From NCBI GenBank assembly GCA_032622095.1, contig CP136061.1, positions 7,452,734 to 7,516,733 on the forward strand: a DNA stretch of 64,000 bases. The letters are read 5' to 3'. The DNA is from Siphonodentalium dalli. Its lineage: Eukaryota > Mollusca > Scaphopoda > Gadilida > Siphonodentaliidae. The notes under the pieces are model-generated. The model did not search any database and had not been told where the DNA came from. It saw only the letters and a program-made list of their open reading frames with translations. Made by a program: the position numbers and the translations under genes. The first letter of the stretch is position 1. Every line of letters begins with the position of its first letter. Shown here piece by piece: positions 55,115-64,000 of the stretch.

Positions 55115-55489
55115 ATGTTCCCCGTGTATAGAGGTGTACCACGGCAATATGGTAACGGTATTGGTTCAATTTTCAAATCACTTATGAGATCTGCTGTACC
55201 ATTTCTAAAACCGATTGGTCGGACAGCTTTACAACTTGCGAAAAAACACACTTTTGGTGTTGCAGATGAAATTATTAATCAAGGTAAAAGTCCGAAAGAA
55301 GCGTTGATGTCTGAAGGTAAAAAAGCTTTAAAATCTTTTGGCACACAAGCTAAAAATCAAATTTTGAACTCGAGACAAAAACCTAGAAAAAGAGTAGCGA
55401 ATTCAAAAATGAATCATTCAGCTGTCAAACGCCGAAAAAGTCAGTCGAAAAAACATCCTAGCAGTCGAGCTCTTGATATTTTTGATTAA
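55115..55489 (+). CDS. pX/pVI-like virion core protein
   Basis: 124 residues. The N-terminal GNGIGSIFKSLMRSAVPFL segment followed by KPIGRTALQLAKKH is the amphipathic motif typical of adenovirus pX/pVI-like and LO7-like proteins. A long Lys/Arg-rich tail (from about residue 88, KPRKRVAN, KRRKSQSKKHPSS) fits DNA binding. Likely packaged with the genome and placed next to the capsid genes. No clear Gly-Gly cleavage motif is seen in it. Confidence 0.75.
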   Translation: MFPVYRGVPRQYGNGIGSIFKSLMRSAVPFLKPIGRTALQLAKKHTFGVADEIINQGKSPKEALMSEGKKALKSFGTQAKNQILNSRQKPRKRVANSKMNHSAVKRRKSQSKKHPSSRALDIFD

Positions 55490-55491
55490 TC

Positions 55492-56775
55492 ATGGCACAA
55501 ATGGTAAATGGATCATGCGAATGCAATAAATCGGAACCAACAGTGGCTACAATGTCAGAATCGCAGTGGATCGAAAATCATCCGATTGCACCGCTGAATA
55601 ATTCTGCTCCGATAGAGTTTGTCATACCATCTCAAACCGAAAAGTGGACAGATATTAACCAATCTTATCTTTATGTGAAATTCAAAATTACAAAAAAAGA
55701 TGGAACTAATTTGCTAGCTGGTACGGAATTAGCACCTGTTAACAATTTCTTTCATAGCATGTTCAGCAGTATCGATGTTTACTTGAACAACAAATTGATA
55801 ACTTCGAATTCTGACACTTACCCATACCGAGCATATTTCGAAAATCTGTTGGGATACTCTCCAGAATATAAAGATAATCAATTAGCAAATTTAGAAATGT
55901 GGTATGGCGATACAGCAGAACAATTTGAAGAGAATACCAAAGGTGGTGGCAATGCTGGATTAACTTCTAGAGAAAGTTTGATCGGTGGTAGTAAAATTGT
56001 TGAACTATGTGGACGCTTACACACTGATCTGTTTCTTCAAGAAAAATATTTACCAAATGGAATTGAAATTCGTATCAGATTAAACAGATCACCATCAAAA
56101 TTTTGCCTCATTGGCGGCGAGGATGGACAAATTGTTTTCGAATCAGCAGTGTTCCATGTCAGAACAGTTAGTCTCTTTCCAGCGGTCTCAAATAAATTAA
56201 ATCAAGAAATTGTCCAGTCAAAAATGAAAATACCTATCAGACGAGTAGAAATAAAAACTTTCACAATTAGTACTGGACTTAGATCAAAAATTGAAGACCA
56301 CTTATTTCAAGGACAATTACCAAAGAGAATTTTTATTGCGTTGGTCGAAAATAAAGATATGAATGGAGATTTGGGTACCAATCCATTCCACTTCAAACAT
56401 TTCAGTTTGAATAAATTGGAAGTTAGTCAAGACGGTCATACAATACATAACCGTCCATTTGAACCAAACTTCGCAACAAAACAATGTCTCAGATCATATT
56501 TATCTTTGTATCAATCTTTAGGAATGGTTGGTGTTAACAAATCAATTGGCATTAATTTAAAAGAATATATGAATGGTTATTGTTTGTGGGGTTTCGACTT
56601 GACACCGGACCAAGGAAGCGACGAGGGACATCTACATCCTATAAAGACAGGGAACCTGCGTTTGGAGCTTCAGTTCTTGACAGCTCTCACTACAGCCGTC
56701 AACGTTTTGGTGTATGCTGAATTCGACAGTGAAATAGAGATCACAGCTTTGAGAGAAGTGCTTACTGACTATTAG
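55492..56775 (+). CDS. Double-jelly-roll major capsid protein
   Basis: 427 residues. The succession IEFVIPSQTEKWTDIN, SYLYVKFKITK, FFHSMFSSIDVYLNNKLI, SDTYPYRAYFENLLGYS in the first 130 residues is the hallmark of Polinton/adintovirus hexon-like major capsid proteins. The middle has LPNGIEIRIRLNRSP, and the C-terminal jelly roll ends TGNLRLELQFLTALTTAVNVLVYAEFDSEIEI. It forms the icosahedral shell. The frame is intact. It begins 3 bp after the pX-like gene. Confidence 0.92.
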   Translation: MAQMVNGSCECNKSEPTVATMSESQWIENHPIAPLNNSAPIEFVIPSQTEKWTDINQSYLYVKFKITKKDGTNLLAGTELAPVNNFFHSMFSSIDVYLNNKLITSNSDTYPYRAYFENLLGYSPEYKDNQLANLEMWYGDTAEQFEENTKGGGNAGLTSRESLIGGSKIVELCGRLHTDLFLQEKYLPNGIEIRIRLNRSPSKFCLIGGEDGQIVFESAVFHVRTVSLFPAVSNKLNQEIVQSKMKIPIRRVEIKTFTISTGLRSKIEDHLFQGQLPKRIFIALVENKDMNGDLGTNPFHFKHFSLNKLEVSQDGHTIHNRPFEPNFATKQCLRSYLSLYQSLGMVGVNKSIGINLKEYMNGYCLWGFDLTPDQGSDEGHLHPIKTGNLRLELQFLTALTTAVNVLVYAEFDSEIEITALREVLTDY

Positions 56776-56776
56776 G

Positions 56777-57235
56777 ATGGAGTTCACAACACAGCTATGG
56801 AACTACTATGAAGAATACCGACGTTCACAACACGTTGCTCCGAGATTAAAACTGATCTTGGACACACTCAACAACGCTACGATTGAAGAACTACAAGAAA
56901 TTATTCGCAAGGAAGTGTCAGCAAACTGTGAAGGATGTAAAATAGAACATCCTAGTCAACGTGAACATGTTCTGTGTTTGTTCTCTACAACTGATGATTG
57001 GACAAACCAGTTTATCGACTTAGCACTGATTAAACTTGACATATACAATGTTATGGAAAGATGGTTCCCGAAGCTGATGGAGTTAAACCCACACTGCAAG
57101 GAGAAGTTCGAAGCATACCTTATGTGGGATCATCTGAGAAACAGTTTGGAGCTCAACCGCAAAAAATTCGATGCAGAGTGGACTCTGATGTGGTCACAGC
57201 GAGTCAAAGAGAATTACAACGATGCAGACAGCTGA
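56777..57235 (+). CDS. Conserved Polinton Cys/His protein, unknown function
   Basis: 152 residues, starting one base after the major capsid stop. A conserved-looking C-X2-C...H-P-S-Q...H motif (CEGCKIEHPSQREHVLC, about residues 51-67) could bind zinc. A helical region (LALIKLDIYNVMERWFPKLM) follows. Position between capsid and protease genes suggests a late structural or assembly role. Overlaps the protease start by 14 bp. Confidence 0.7.
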   Translation: MEFTTQLWNYYEEYRRSQHVAPRLKLILDTLNNATIEELQEIIRKEVSANCEGCKIEHPSQREHVLCLFSTTDDWTNQFIDLALIKLDIYNVMERWFPKLMELNPHCKEKFEAYLMWDHLRNSLELNRKKFDAEWTLMWSQRVKENYNDADS

Positions 57236-57695
57236 ACTTCAATATATTCTAGACAATTCCTGGTTGCGTAAACTTAACACATATGTTTGTGCTAGAGATC
57301 TGTTACCAGAGAAGAAACCACAACATATTCAAGCATATATTGTGAACACGCACTCATCGGATCAGCCAGGAGAACACTGGACCTTGATGTTATTCAAGGG
57401 AAGATCAGCTGTATACTTCGACTCATTTGGACTACCACGACCGAGACGATATATGTTACCATTCATAAAAAGGAACTCATCAGCATGGACTATGAATACA
57501 ACACGATATTAACATCGTGCGACAAATGTGTGTGGATTATATTGTATATTCGCACTCCACCACATGATGAAAGGAAAGAGGATGAAAAGATTATTCAATT
57601 CTCGGGATTTCTTCAAGAATGACAGAACAATAGTTCGATGGTTTGGAAAACACTATGGTCGATTATACAGAAAAGCAAATTTGCTGTTGAATTAA
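57222..57695 (+). pseudogene. Adenain-type cysteine protease with an in-frame stop
   Basis: A 157-codon frame matches the adenovirus maturation protease (C5) layout. ARDLLPEKKPQHIQAYIVNT and QPGEHW carry the catalytic His52; YFDSFG carries Asp67. After a TAA at codon 97 (57510-57512) the same frame continues with CGLYC, whose first Cys (codon 104) is the expected nucleophile, and a basic C-terminus to TAA at 57693. The stop lies exactly seven codons before that Cys, the place of the oxyanion-hole Gln in adenain (Gln115/Cys122). As it stands the product would lack the nucleophile. The protease would mature capsid proteins. Confidence 0.8.
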
Positions 57696-58080
57696 ACTTC
57701 ACCAGCACATCGACGGCTGATATACATACAACGCAAAGAAGACGACGACCAGATAACAACGAATGTGTCAACAACTCCACAAAATAGACTCTTTTGTTAT
57801 TGATTCAGCGTAGGATGTTGTAGGATGTTATAGGATGTTCAATTAAGTTTCTTCAAATCTGAGACCTTGTTTTGTACATAAATTATTGTTCTTTGTTAAT
57901 ATTATTGATGTATAATAATATATTATTGTTCATTGTTCTTGTTCTTGTTTTTGAAAAATAAATGATAAATTTCAACAAAATCGTTTTCACTGTAGGATCC
58001 CCACCAATTGATTCTGTTCGTGTCGATGTGTCATCTCTGGTCAGAATTATACAAACTTTAAATTAGTAATGAAAAAATGT
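57696..58080. other. 3' region of the late gene train
   Basis: AT-rich, with a short repeat GTAGGATGTT (57810-57838) and AATAAA at about 57956-57962, possible polyadenylation for the protease transcript. No gene. Confidence 0.5.
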
Positions 58081-58262
58081 CTAAGTCCATTTTCATTTTT
58101 TCGATAAGAAATGTCACATCAATGACAGGAACATCTATCCTCAGGGTGGGAACTATGGCCCAGTACCCCCCAGACATGGGCACTATGGCCCAGTAGCCCC
58201 CAGACATGGGCACTATGGCCCAGTACCCCCAGACATGGGCCATAGTGCCCACCATTACTACT
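58081..58262. repeat. Right terminal inverted repeat of the Polinton
   Basis: The reverse complement starts AGTAGTAATGGTGGGCACTA and contains about 2.5 units of the 30-bp GGGCACTATGGCCCAGTACC repeat, all in one orientation. It is then nearly identical to the inner left repeat up to CTAAGTCCATTTTCA. Shorter than the left one (182 against 290 bp). Confidence 0.9.
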
Positions 58263-60109
58263 ACCAGGGAGGCGACTAGTCATATTACATAGGAATCGCT
58301 AATGGCCACCCGGGTGGCGAATAGCGTTTATATATTTTCTTTATTTGCTCCACACACGGAGAGTATGCTGATCTCAAGCATAGGAAATAATGATATTTGG
58401 AAATAATGATTTTCAGTCCTTACCCAAAAGGCCGTGGGTTGGGTTGCGATATTGGAAAGGGGGAGGGGTACATACTGTAACATGTTTTTTTCTAACACCG
58501 GAACTTCAAATATGATCTAGAAGCATATTTTCGCTCACAATTATGTAATCGGTATCTCAGGTGGAGATGGGGGAGGGGATGGGGGTGTTGCATAACTGGT
58601 TGAGGATTTTTGGAGTGTGGGAAAGGGAACCGTTTATTTTCATAAAACATGGTGTCAGTTTATTTCCTTGTGCATTAGATGTAAGGATTTTTGAATTATA
58701 ATAGGCGTTCCTTGCATTGCAAGTGCACATTCTCTAGGTTTAGAAGAACATTTCGGACAAATCTCAGTGATCGGAATTTGAGTGGGGAGTGGTTCTATAA
58801 ACAATCATTTTATAGAACTGGAAGTGGAATTGCGAACGAAAACATGCGATCTGAATTGGTTATTGATGGGGAGGGGCGAATAACTTTATTCATAAAACCT
58901 GGATGTCTGATGAGTTTCTTGTTTTTTTCATTAGATTAGACGATCCTTCAATCATAAACAGTCATTTTTTGGAAGTAGAATTGCGAACAAATATCTGCGA
59001 TCTGAATTGGTTGGGGGGGGGGGGGGTGGCGAATAACTTTATTATTAAAACTTGGATATCAGATGAGTTTCATATTTTGTGCCTTACATTAGGTAATCCA
59101 TGAATGTTAAGATCGTTTCCTAGGTCTGGAAGCAATACTTTCACTGAGTACCTCTGTGCTTTGCATTTCATGTGGTAATGGGAGGTGGGTAGGGGTGGCG
59201 AATAACTCTTTTCGTATAACACGAATTTCAGAGGAGGTCTATTATTTGGTGAATTAGATTAGATTATACGACCTTTAAATTGTGAATTTTCAATTTCTAG
59301 AAGTGGAGGTAGTGCTGCGAACAATTTATGTGATCTGAATTTGTTGGGGGCGAATAACGTTTTTCCCCCCTATATTCAGGGGGGATTTTTTTTCCGGGCA
59401 CGTATGCCTGGGTCGGTGGGTGATCGATTGGACCAACAAACAAATTATTGTCTGCAACTCAAAACTTTTTTTTTTTGGCCGAATGACCCAAAATGACTAT
59501 ATATGTCAATGTAGCCCATGCTAATGGATTGAATTTTGAAATCTAAGATGGCCGCTGGCAGCCATGTTTTTTTGGCCGAATGACCCCAAATAGACTCGTT
59601 CCTATTTACATGTCAATGTTAACATCCATGACAAATAGTATGCACATAAATTCATATACAGCTGTTTACAGTGAATTCCACCCGCAAATCTCTGTTTTAG
59701 TGTTAAAATGGGGGGTGGGTGTCCAAAAATGGTCGGAAAAAAACTGGTGAAAACGTAAAATATTTTGGACGTGGGGGTGGGGTGGGCGCCAACAAGGGTC
59801 AAAAGTAAAAAAATCAGCATACGTGTCTGAACATTTTTTCTGACCCCCCCCCTGCTATATTTCAATATTAAATAAGTTTCTCGTTTTTTATGTATTATAT
59901 TTAGGCGATCATTGCATCGAAAGTGCACATTCCCTACGTTTAGAAATACATTTTGGACAAATCTCTGTGATGGAATTTGATGTGTTTTGTGCATTTAGGC
60001 GATCCATGAATGTTAACAGTCATTCTCCTGGATCTGGAAGCACCCATTTCGTCTGAAGCATTTAAGGCGGTCTTTCGGATCGCAAAAGCTCAATCTCTCT
60101 GTTCAAGAA
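58263..60109. other. Repeat-rich intergenic region, no gene
   Basis: Copies of one interspersed repeat in + orientation (58690-59350, motifs GCGAATAACTTTATT and CTGCGATCTGAATTGG) are followed by a G-rich, hairpin-poor stretch and a paired CCGAATGACCC-AAA repeat at 59478-59600. The 130-codon minus-strand frame 59602-59994 shows no known domain. Confidence 0.5.
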
Positions 60110-60945
60110 GTACATTTCGGTCAAAGTGTCTGCGGATCGGAAATTGCACAAAACAAGGAACTCATCTGACATCCAAGTTTTAAAAAATAAAGTTTAATCG
60201 CCGCCCGCCCCACCCTCAAATTCCGTTCACAGAGGTTTGTTCGAAATGTACTTCTAAACCTAGAGAATGTGCACTTGCGATGCAATGAGCGCCTATTATA
60301 ATACAATTAATTATTTTAATTATGTAATTTCGAGATATAAGGGGAAACACGTAATTCGCCGCCCAAACAATGCTGATCACATAAATATGTTCTACCTCCT
60401 CTGCTAAAAAATTGAAAATTGAATTGAAATTCGAGTGATAAGAAAAAGGTTTATTCTAAAACTTTTGAAAACAAACACAGATTTCTTTTTTTTGGCTTCC
60501 AGGAAATGACTATGAATGTTAACAGTCATTTCCTGGAAGCAAACATTCGCTGAGAACCTCTGTGCTTTGCATTTCATGTGGTAATGGGAGGTGGTGGTGT
60601 AGGGTGGCGAATAAACCTTTTTCTTATCACTCGAATTTCAATTCAATTTTCAATTTTTAGCAGTGGAGGTAGAACATATTTATGTGATCAGCATTGTTTG
60701 GGCGGCGAATTACGTGTTTCCCCTTATATCTCGAAATTACATAATTAAATAATTAATTGTATTATAATAGGCGCTCATTGCATCGCAAGTGCACATTCTC
60801 TAGGTTTAGAAGTACATTTCGAACAAACCTCTGTGAACGGAATTTGAGGTGGGGCGGGCGGCGATTAACTTTATTTTTAAAACTTGGATGTCAGATGAGT
60901 TCCTTGTTTTGTGCATATTTCCGATCGCAGACATTTGACCGAAAT
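60110..60945. repeat. Inverted repeat, arms about 340 bp
   Basis: 60110-60452 and 60609-60945 are highly similar in inverted orientation (GTAATTTCGAGATATAAGGG on the left, its complement on the right). The spacer of about 155 bp contains a second small palindrome CTTCCAGGAAATGACT...AGTCATTTCCTGGAAG. The arms belong to the same interspersed family as 58690-59350. Confidence 0.8.
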
Positions 60946-61652
60946 GTACTTCAGAACCAAGAGATTGAGCACTTGCGAACGAATGACCGCCTAAAATGTT
61001 CAGAGAAATGGTGCTTCCAGATCCAGGAAATGACTATTAACATTTATGCACCGCCTAATATAATACACAAAACAAGAAACTTATCTGACATTCACGTTTT
61101 AAGAATAAAGTTATTCGCCACCCCAACCAATTCATATCGCAGATTTTTTTTCGCAATTCCACTTCCAGTTTTATAAAATGATTGAAGGGTCGTCTAATAA
61201 AATGCACAGAATAAGAACTAATGTGACATCCAAGTTTTAAGAATAAAGTTATTCGACTCCCCCTACCCACCCACCAACCAATTCAGTTCGCAATTCCACT
61301 TCATTTTTATAAAATGATTGTTTATTATAGAAGGGTCGTCTGATCTAATGCACAAAGTAAGAAACTTATCTGACGTCCGTGTTTAAAGACTAACGTTATT
61401 CAAATTCCGATCACAGGCATTTTACCGAAATGTACTTCTAAACCGAGATATTGAGCACCTGCGATCCAACGAGCGCCTAATATAAGCAGATCACAACATT
61501 TTGAGCGAAAGGGAGCTTCCAGAACCAGGAAATGACTTAGCATTCATGGATCGCCTAATATAATGCACAATATAAGAAACTCATCTGACATCTACGTTTT
61601 AAGAATAAAGTCATTCGCCAACCCCCCAACCAATTCAGATCGCAGATTTTAG
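60946..61652. other. Interspersed repeat copies in minus orientation, no gene
   Basis: Several decayed copies of the same family (TTAAGAATAAAGTTATTCGCC, CTCATCTGACATCC) follow one another. No gene is supported. Confidence 0.5.
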
Positions 61653-62038
61653 TTAACCCTTTACCCAACAAACCGGCCAAAACCGGCCAAATAAAGCTTC
61701 AACAGCCTAAAATATCTTCGGTCTGTCTCAATAGAACCATACAAATATGGATATCACTGGAACCGGCTCCTTGACCACATTGTGATAGTTACGGTTATGC
61801 CCTGTGCCAATGCATTCTCTTATATATGCGAGTCGACCATAGGTCGCCTCGCATATATAAGAGAATGCATTGACCTAAAAAACCTTTTTACCATTTTTTC
61901 TTACATTCTTTAACAATTTTATCATTTTTAATGTGTTAAGCCAATGCATTCTCTTATATATGCGAGGCGACCTATGGTCGACTCGCATATATAAGAGAAT
62001 GCATTGGCACAGGGCCGTTCTGTTGGGTAAAGGGTTAA
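61653..62038. mobile_element. piggyBac-type MITE, copy 2
   Basis: TTAACCCTTTACCCAACA...TGTTGGGTAAAGGGTTAA with TTAA at each border. Its interior is near-identical to 23368-23768 with both long hairpins. It interrupts a copy of the local interspersed repeat (CGCAGATTTTAG | ACAATTCC), so it is younger than that repeat. Confidence 0.85.
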
Positions 62039-62093
62039 ACAATTCCAATCCAGAAAATGATTGTTTATTATTGAAGGATCGTCTGATCTAATG

Positions 62094-62870
62094 CCCCGGT
62101 TCCATATTCCCGATTTTCTGTCCCGAATTAGTATATTCGGCACCAATTCGGGACCAGACCAAATCGGCAGCATTCGAGAGAATTCTGGACGAGTTTTATT
62201 CCAAAAGCCGCCGAACTGATGACAAAATTTAATCGTCCCGAACATTGCCGAGTATTCCAGAATGCTTCCGAATTTCTTCCCGAATGATAAAGAATTATCC
62301 CGAACTGATACCGAAATTTCGTGCGAGTAGCCCAGATTACTTCCGACTTGTTGCCGAATACCCCGAATCAATGCCGAACTGGTACCGAATTGATGCCGAA
62401 TAAATACCGAATTGGTATTCAATTTCTGCCGAACGTCCCGAATCGATGCCGAATTTTGCAGATACACCGGATCTCAGTATAAAAGCAGCCACACATGGCG
62501 GATTCGGGAATAAGCTACCGAATACTGCCGACTACTCCAGAATATCCACCCGAATATTGCCGAATACTGCCGAATACTGCCGACTACTCCCGAATAGGTG
62601 CCGAATTGCTCCCGAATTTCTCCCGATGATTGACAAATCGGGAGCGATTCGGCTTGGTTCCCGATAGTTTTGAACATTTCAAAACTGTCGGGAGCGGGCC
62701 CAGAATCGTCCCGAATCGACCCCGATACCACCGATATCCCCGATCATGTTCGGGGGTAAAAATTCACTGTACCGACTCGTCCCGAACTTACTCCACGATT
62801 TTTGCAAAATTATGATTCGGGAGTCATTCGGGAACATTCGGGGTGGAAAATTGGGGATATGGAACCGGGG
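62094..62870. mobile_element. Terminal-inverted-repeat element dense in ATTCGGGA motifs
   Basis: The ends are CCCCGGTTCCATATTCCCGA and its inverse (with one or two changes). The flanks CTAATG and TTAATG suggest a short target duplication. The 777-bp interior is packed with CCGAAT/ATTCGGGA words at irregular 8-20 bp spacing in both orientations: CCGAAT dominates the left half, while GGGA/CGGG appears on the right. It interrupts the local repeat at CTAATG|CAC. No coding is recognised. Confidence 0.7.
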
Positions 62871-64000
62871 CTTAATGCACAAAACATGAAACTAATCTGA
62901 CGTCCGAGTTTTAAGAATAAAGTTATTCGCCCCCCCCCCTCCCCAATCAATTCAGGTCGCAGATTTGTTTTCGCAATTCCACACTTCCAGTTCTAGAACA
63001 TGATTGTTTATGATTTAGGGAGAGGCTAATCTGATGCACAATGGACGTCCGAGTTTTAAGAATAATGTTATTCGACACCCCGCGCACCTCAAACAGAGAC
63101 GTTCCGACGTGTGGGGGGGGGGGTGTTCGGGGTGTCTCACCCCCAACTTTGGTCAAACTTTTCAACAGTTGGAAATTTTACACCTGCCAAAACCACCACA
63201 TTCATACTTACATGCCGGTAAAATGCCTTGGTGAAAAACATGGGTGGGTACATTTTACTATTGTAAAAATACATGGGTGAACGCATATGTGTGCGTTCAA
63301 TATGGTGACCATTCAAATTACCAGAGTAAAATTACCTGTTCCAATCACTCTTGTAAAATACCAGAATGTTTTCACCACCGTTTACCAGTGTTTTTATAAG
63401 GGAAACGACAGACTATCTGGACAATGTTTTTATATTTAGTTCAATTACACCATAACTGCCAGCAGTTCAACGTATTTATGACATCACAATTGTTAACAGA
63501 CTGCTTTTCAAGTTCAATGTTACCATTGTGCACGAGTCAAGTTTGTGATGGAATAAACACACACAATTAATCTTTCAAAATTTAAAAAAAGTTAAAACCC
63601 TCGAGGTGTAGTGGTTTCCTGTGAACGAATTCAGAGGACGGTATGCTGTTTATAGGGGGTATTTTTGGCTGGGTGATCCAACCCCTTCTATACGAGCTAA
63701 AGATAATGTTGGATTATTAGGGGAATTACGATAGCTCTACCCCATCAAAATGTTAAATTTAGACAAAAAAGCCAAAAGTATAAATACAATTCGACAGCAG
63801 TACTTCTCAGATGGCAAACAAGCTCCAGTCAGATGGAAAGATGTGAATTGTTATGTTCTGAAAATAAAGTCTTCAAAATTCCGCAGTGGGGGGGGGGGGG
63901 GGGGGGGGTCCATATCCTGGCTCAGTGTCTAATGGATAGTGTAGTGAAGTCCAGTCTTTATATTATCCATCAAATGCTGCAACAGTTACAGTAACTGTTG
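62871..64000. other. Repeat-rich intergenic tail, no gene
   Basis: It starts with a further copy of the interspersed repeat (GTTATTCGCC). Long poly-G runs lie at 63110-63124 and 63886-63908. A few open frames have no recognisable content. Confidence 0.5.

Larger units (their letters stand above)
41131..58262 (+). mobile_element. Polinton/Maverick (adintovirus-like) element, complete, 17.1 kb
   Basis: The termini AGTAGTAATGGTGGGCACTA and its reverse complement begin with AG and end with CT, as is usual for Polintons. The flanks ACCGGG (41125-41130) and ACCAGG (58263-58268) form a 6-bp target duplication with one mismatch. Inside are protein-primed DNA polymerase B, DDE integrase with chromodomain, packaging ATPase, adenain-type protease, major and minor capsid proteins, a membrane protein and small hypotheticals. 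The length lies in the usual 15-20 kb range. Early-type genes sit on the left in divergent pairs and structural genes on the right in one + strand series. At least three genes are interrupted, so the copy is probably defective now but recently intact. Confidence 0.93.

Noticed and set aside
45310-57512. Alternative genetic code (UGA as Cys, UAA as Gln) to explain the two in-frame stops at critical residues
   Set aside because: Intact neighbours in the same element end with TGA and TAA in the normal way, and a host nuclear code with both changes is not plausible; simple substitutions suffice.
59602-59994. 130-codon minus-strand frame
   Set aside because: Overlaps interspersed repeats and poly-C/poly-T stretches; no recognisable motif.

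Overview
This window reads as nuclear DNA of an animal, most likely an aquatic invertebrate (a lophotrochozoan such as a mollusc would fit, but nothing here fixes the phylum). The reasons are introns with GT/AG borders, kilobases of simple and satellite repeats, non-LTR retrotransposon fragments, Helitron-type and hairpin transposons, and a complete Polinton/Maverick (adintovirus-like) element. There is no bacterial-style gene packing outside that element.

Region 1 (1-35.3 kb) is a repeat-filled host gene. Five exon candidates on the + strand (2679-2835, 10659-10824, 24765-24897, 32298-32395, 35245-35317) have matching splice sites. The last four chain in phase to a transmembrane segment, a short basic tail and a stop. 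Their introns hold eight non-autonomous Helitron-like elements in four families (5'-TC ... hairpin ... CTAG-3', between A and T), including a perfect head-to-tail trimer at 14999-20552. They also hold a 5'-truncated non-LTR retrotransposon, a GC-rich fold-back element with target duplication, a MITE with a paralogous empty site, a piggyBac-type MITE, a degenerate minisatellite, a 27-bp tandem array and a 2.6-kb array of a 12-bp unit. Exon four's 3' end and splice donor are themselves tandemly duplicated eight times.

Region 2 (35.3-41.1 kb) is intergenic, with small hairpin MITEs, tandem repeats and retrotransposon relics.

Region 3 (41131-58262) is a 17.1-kb Polinton with terminal inverted repeats (AGTAGTAATGG...CCATTACTACT) and a 5/6 target duplication (ACCGGG/ACCAGG). 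Its left third holds three divergent gene pairs. Two are small genes of unknown or OTU-like type driven from duplicated intergenic promoters and closed by a recurrent GGCCCTTTTCAGGGCC hairpin. The third pair is a zinc-knuckle protein and the protein-primed DNA polymerase B, which share one palindromically duplicated promoter and N-terminus. The right two thirds is a single + strand train: hypothetical, FtsK/HerA-type packaging ATPase, two small proteins with Gly-Gly sites, a conserved hypothetical, DDE integrase with chromodomain, membrane protein, penton-like minor capsid, pX/pVI-like core protein, double-jelly-roll major capsid, a Cys/His protein and an adenain-type protease. Together these cover replication, integration, packaging, capsid and maturation. 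Three genes carry breaks: an in-frame TGA in the zinc-knuckle gene, an in-frame TAA in the protease and a frameshift in a small gene. So this copy is probably a recently inactivated provirus-like insertion.

Region 4 (58.3-64 kb) has no convincing gene. It is a nest of interspersed repeats in both orientations, a 0.34-kb inverted repeat, a second piggyBac-type MITE and an ATTCGGGA-rich terminal-inverted-repeat element.
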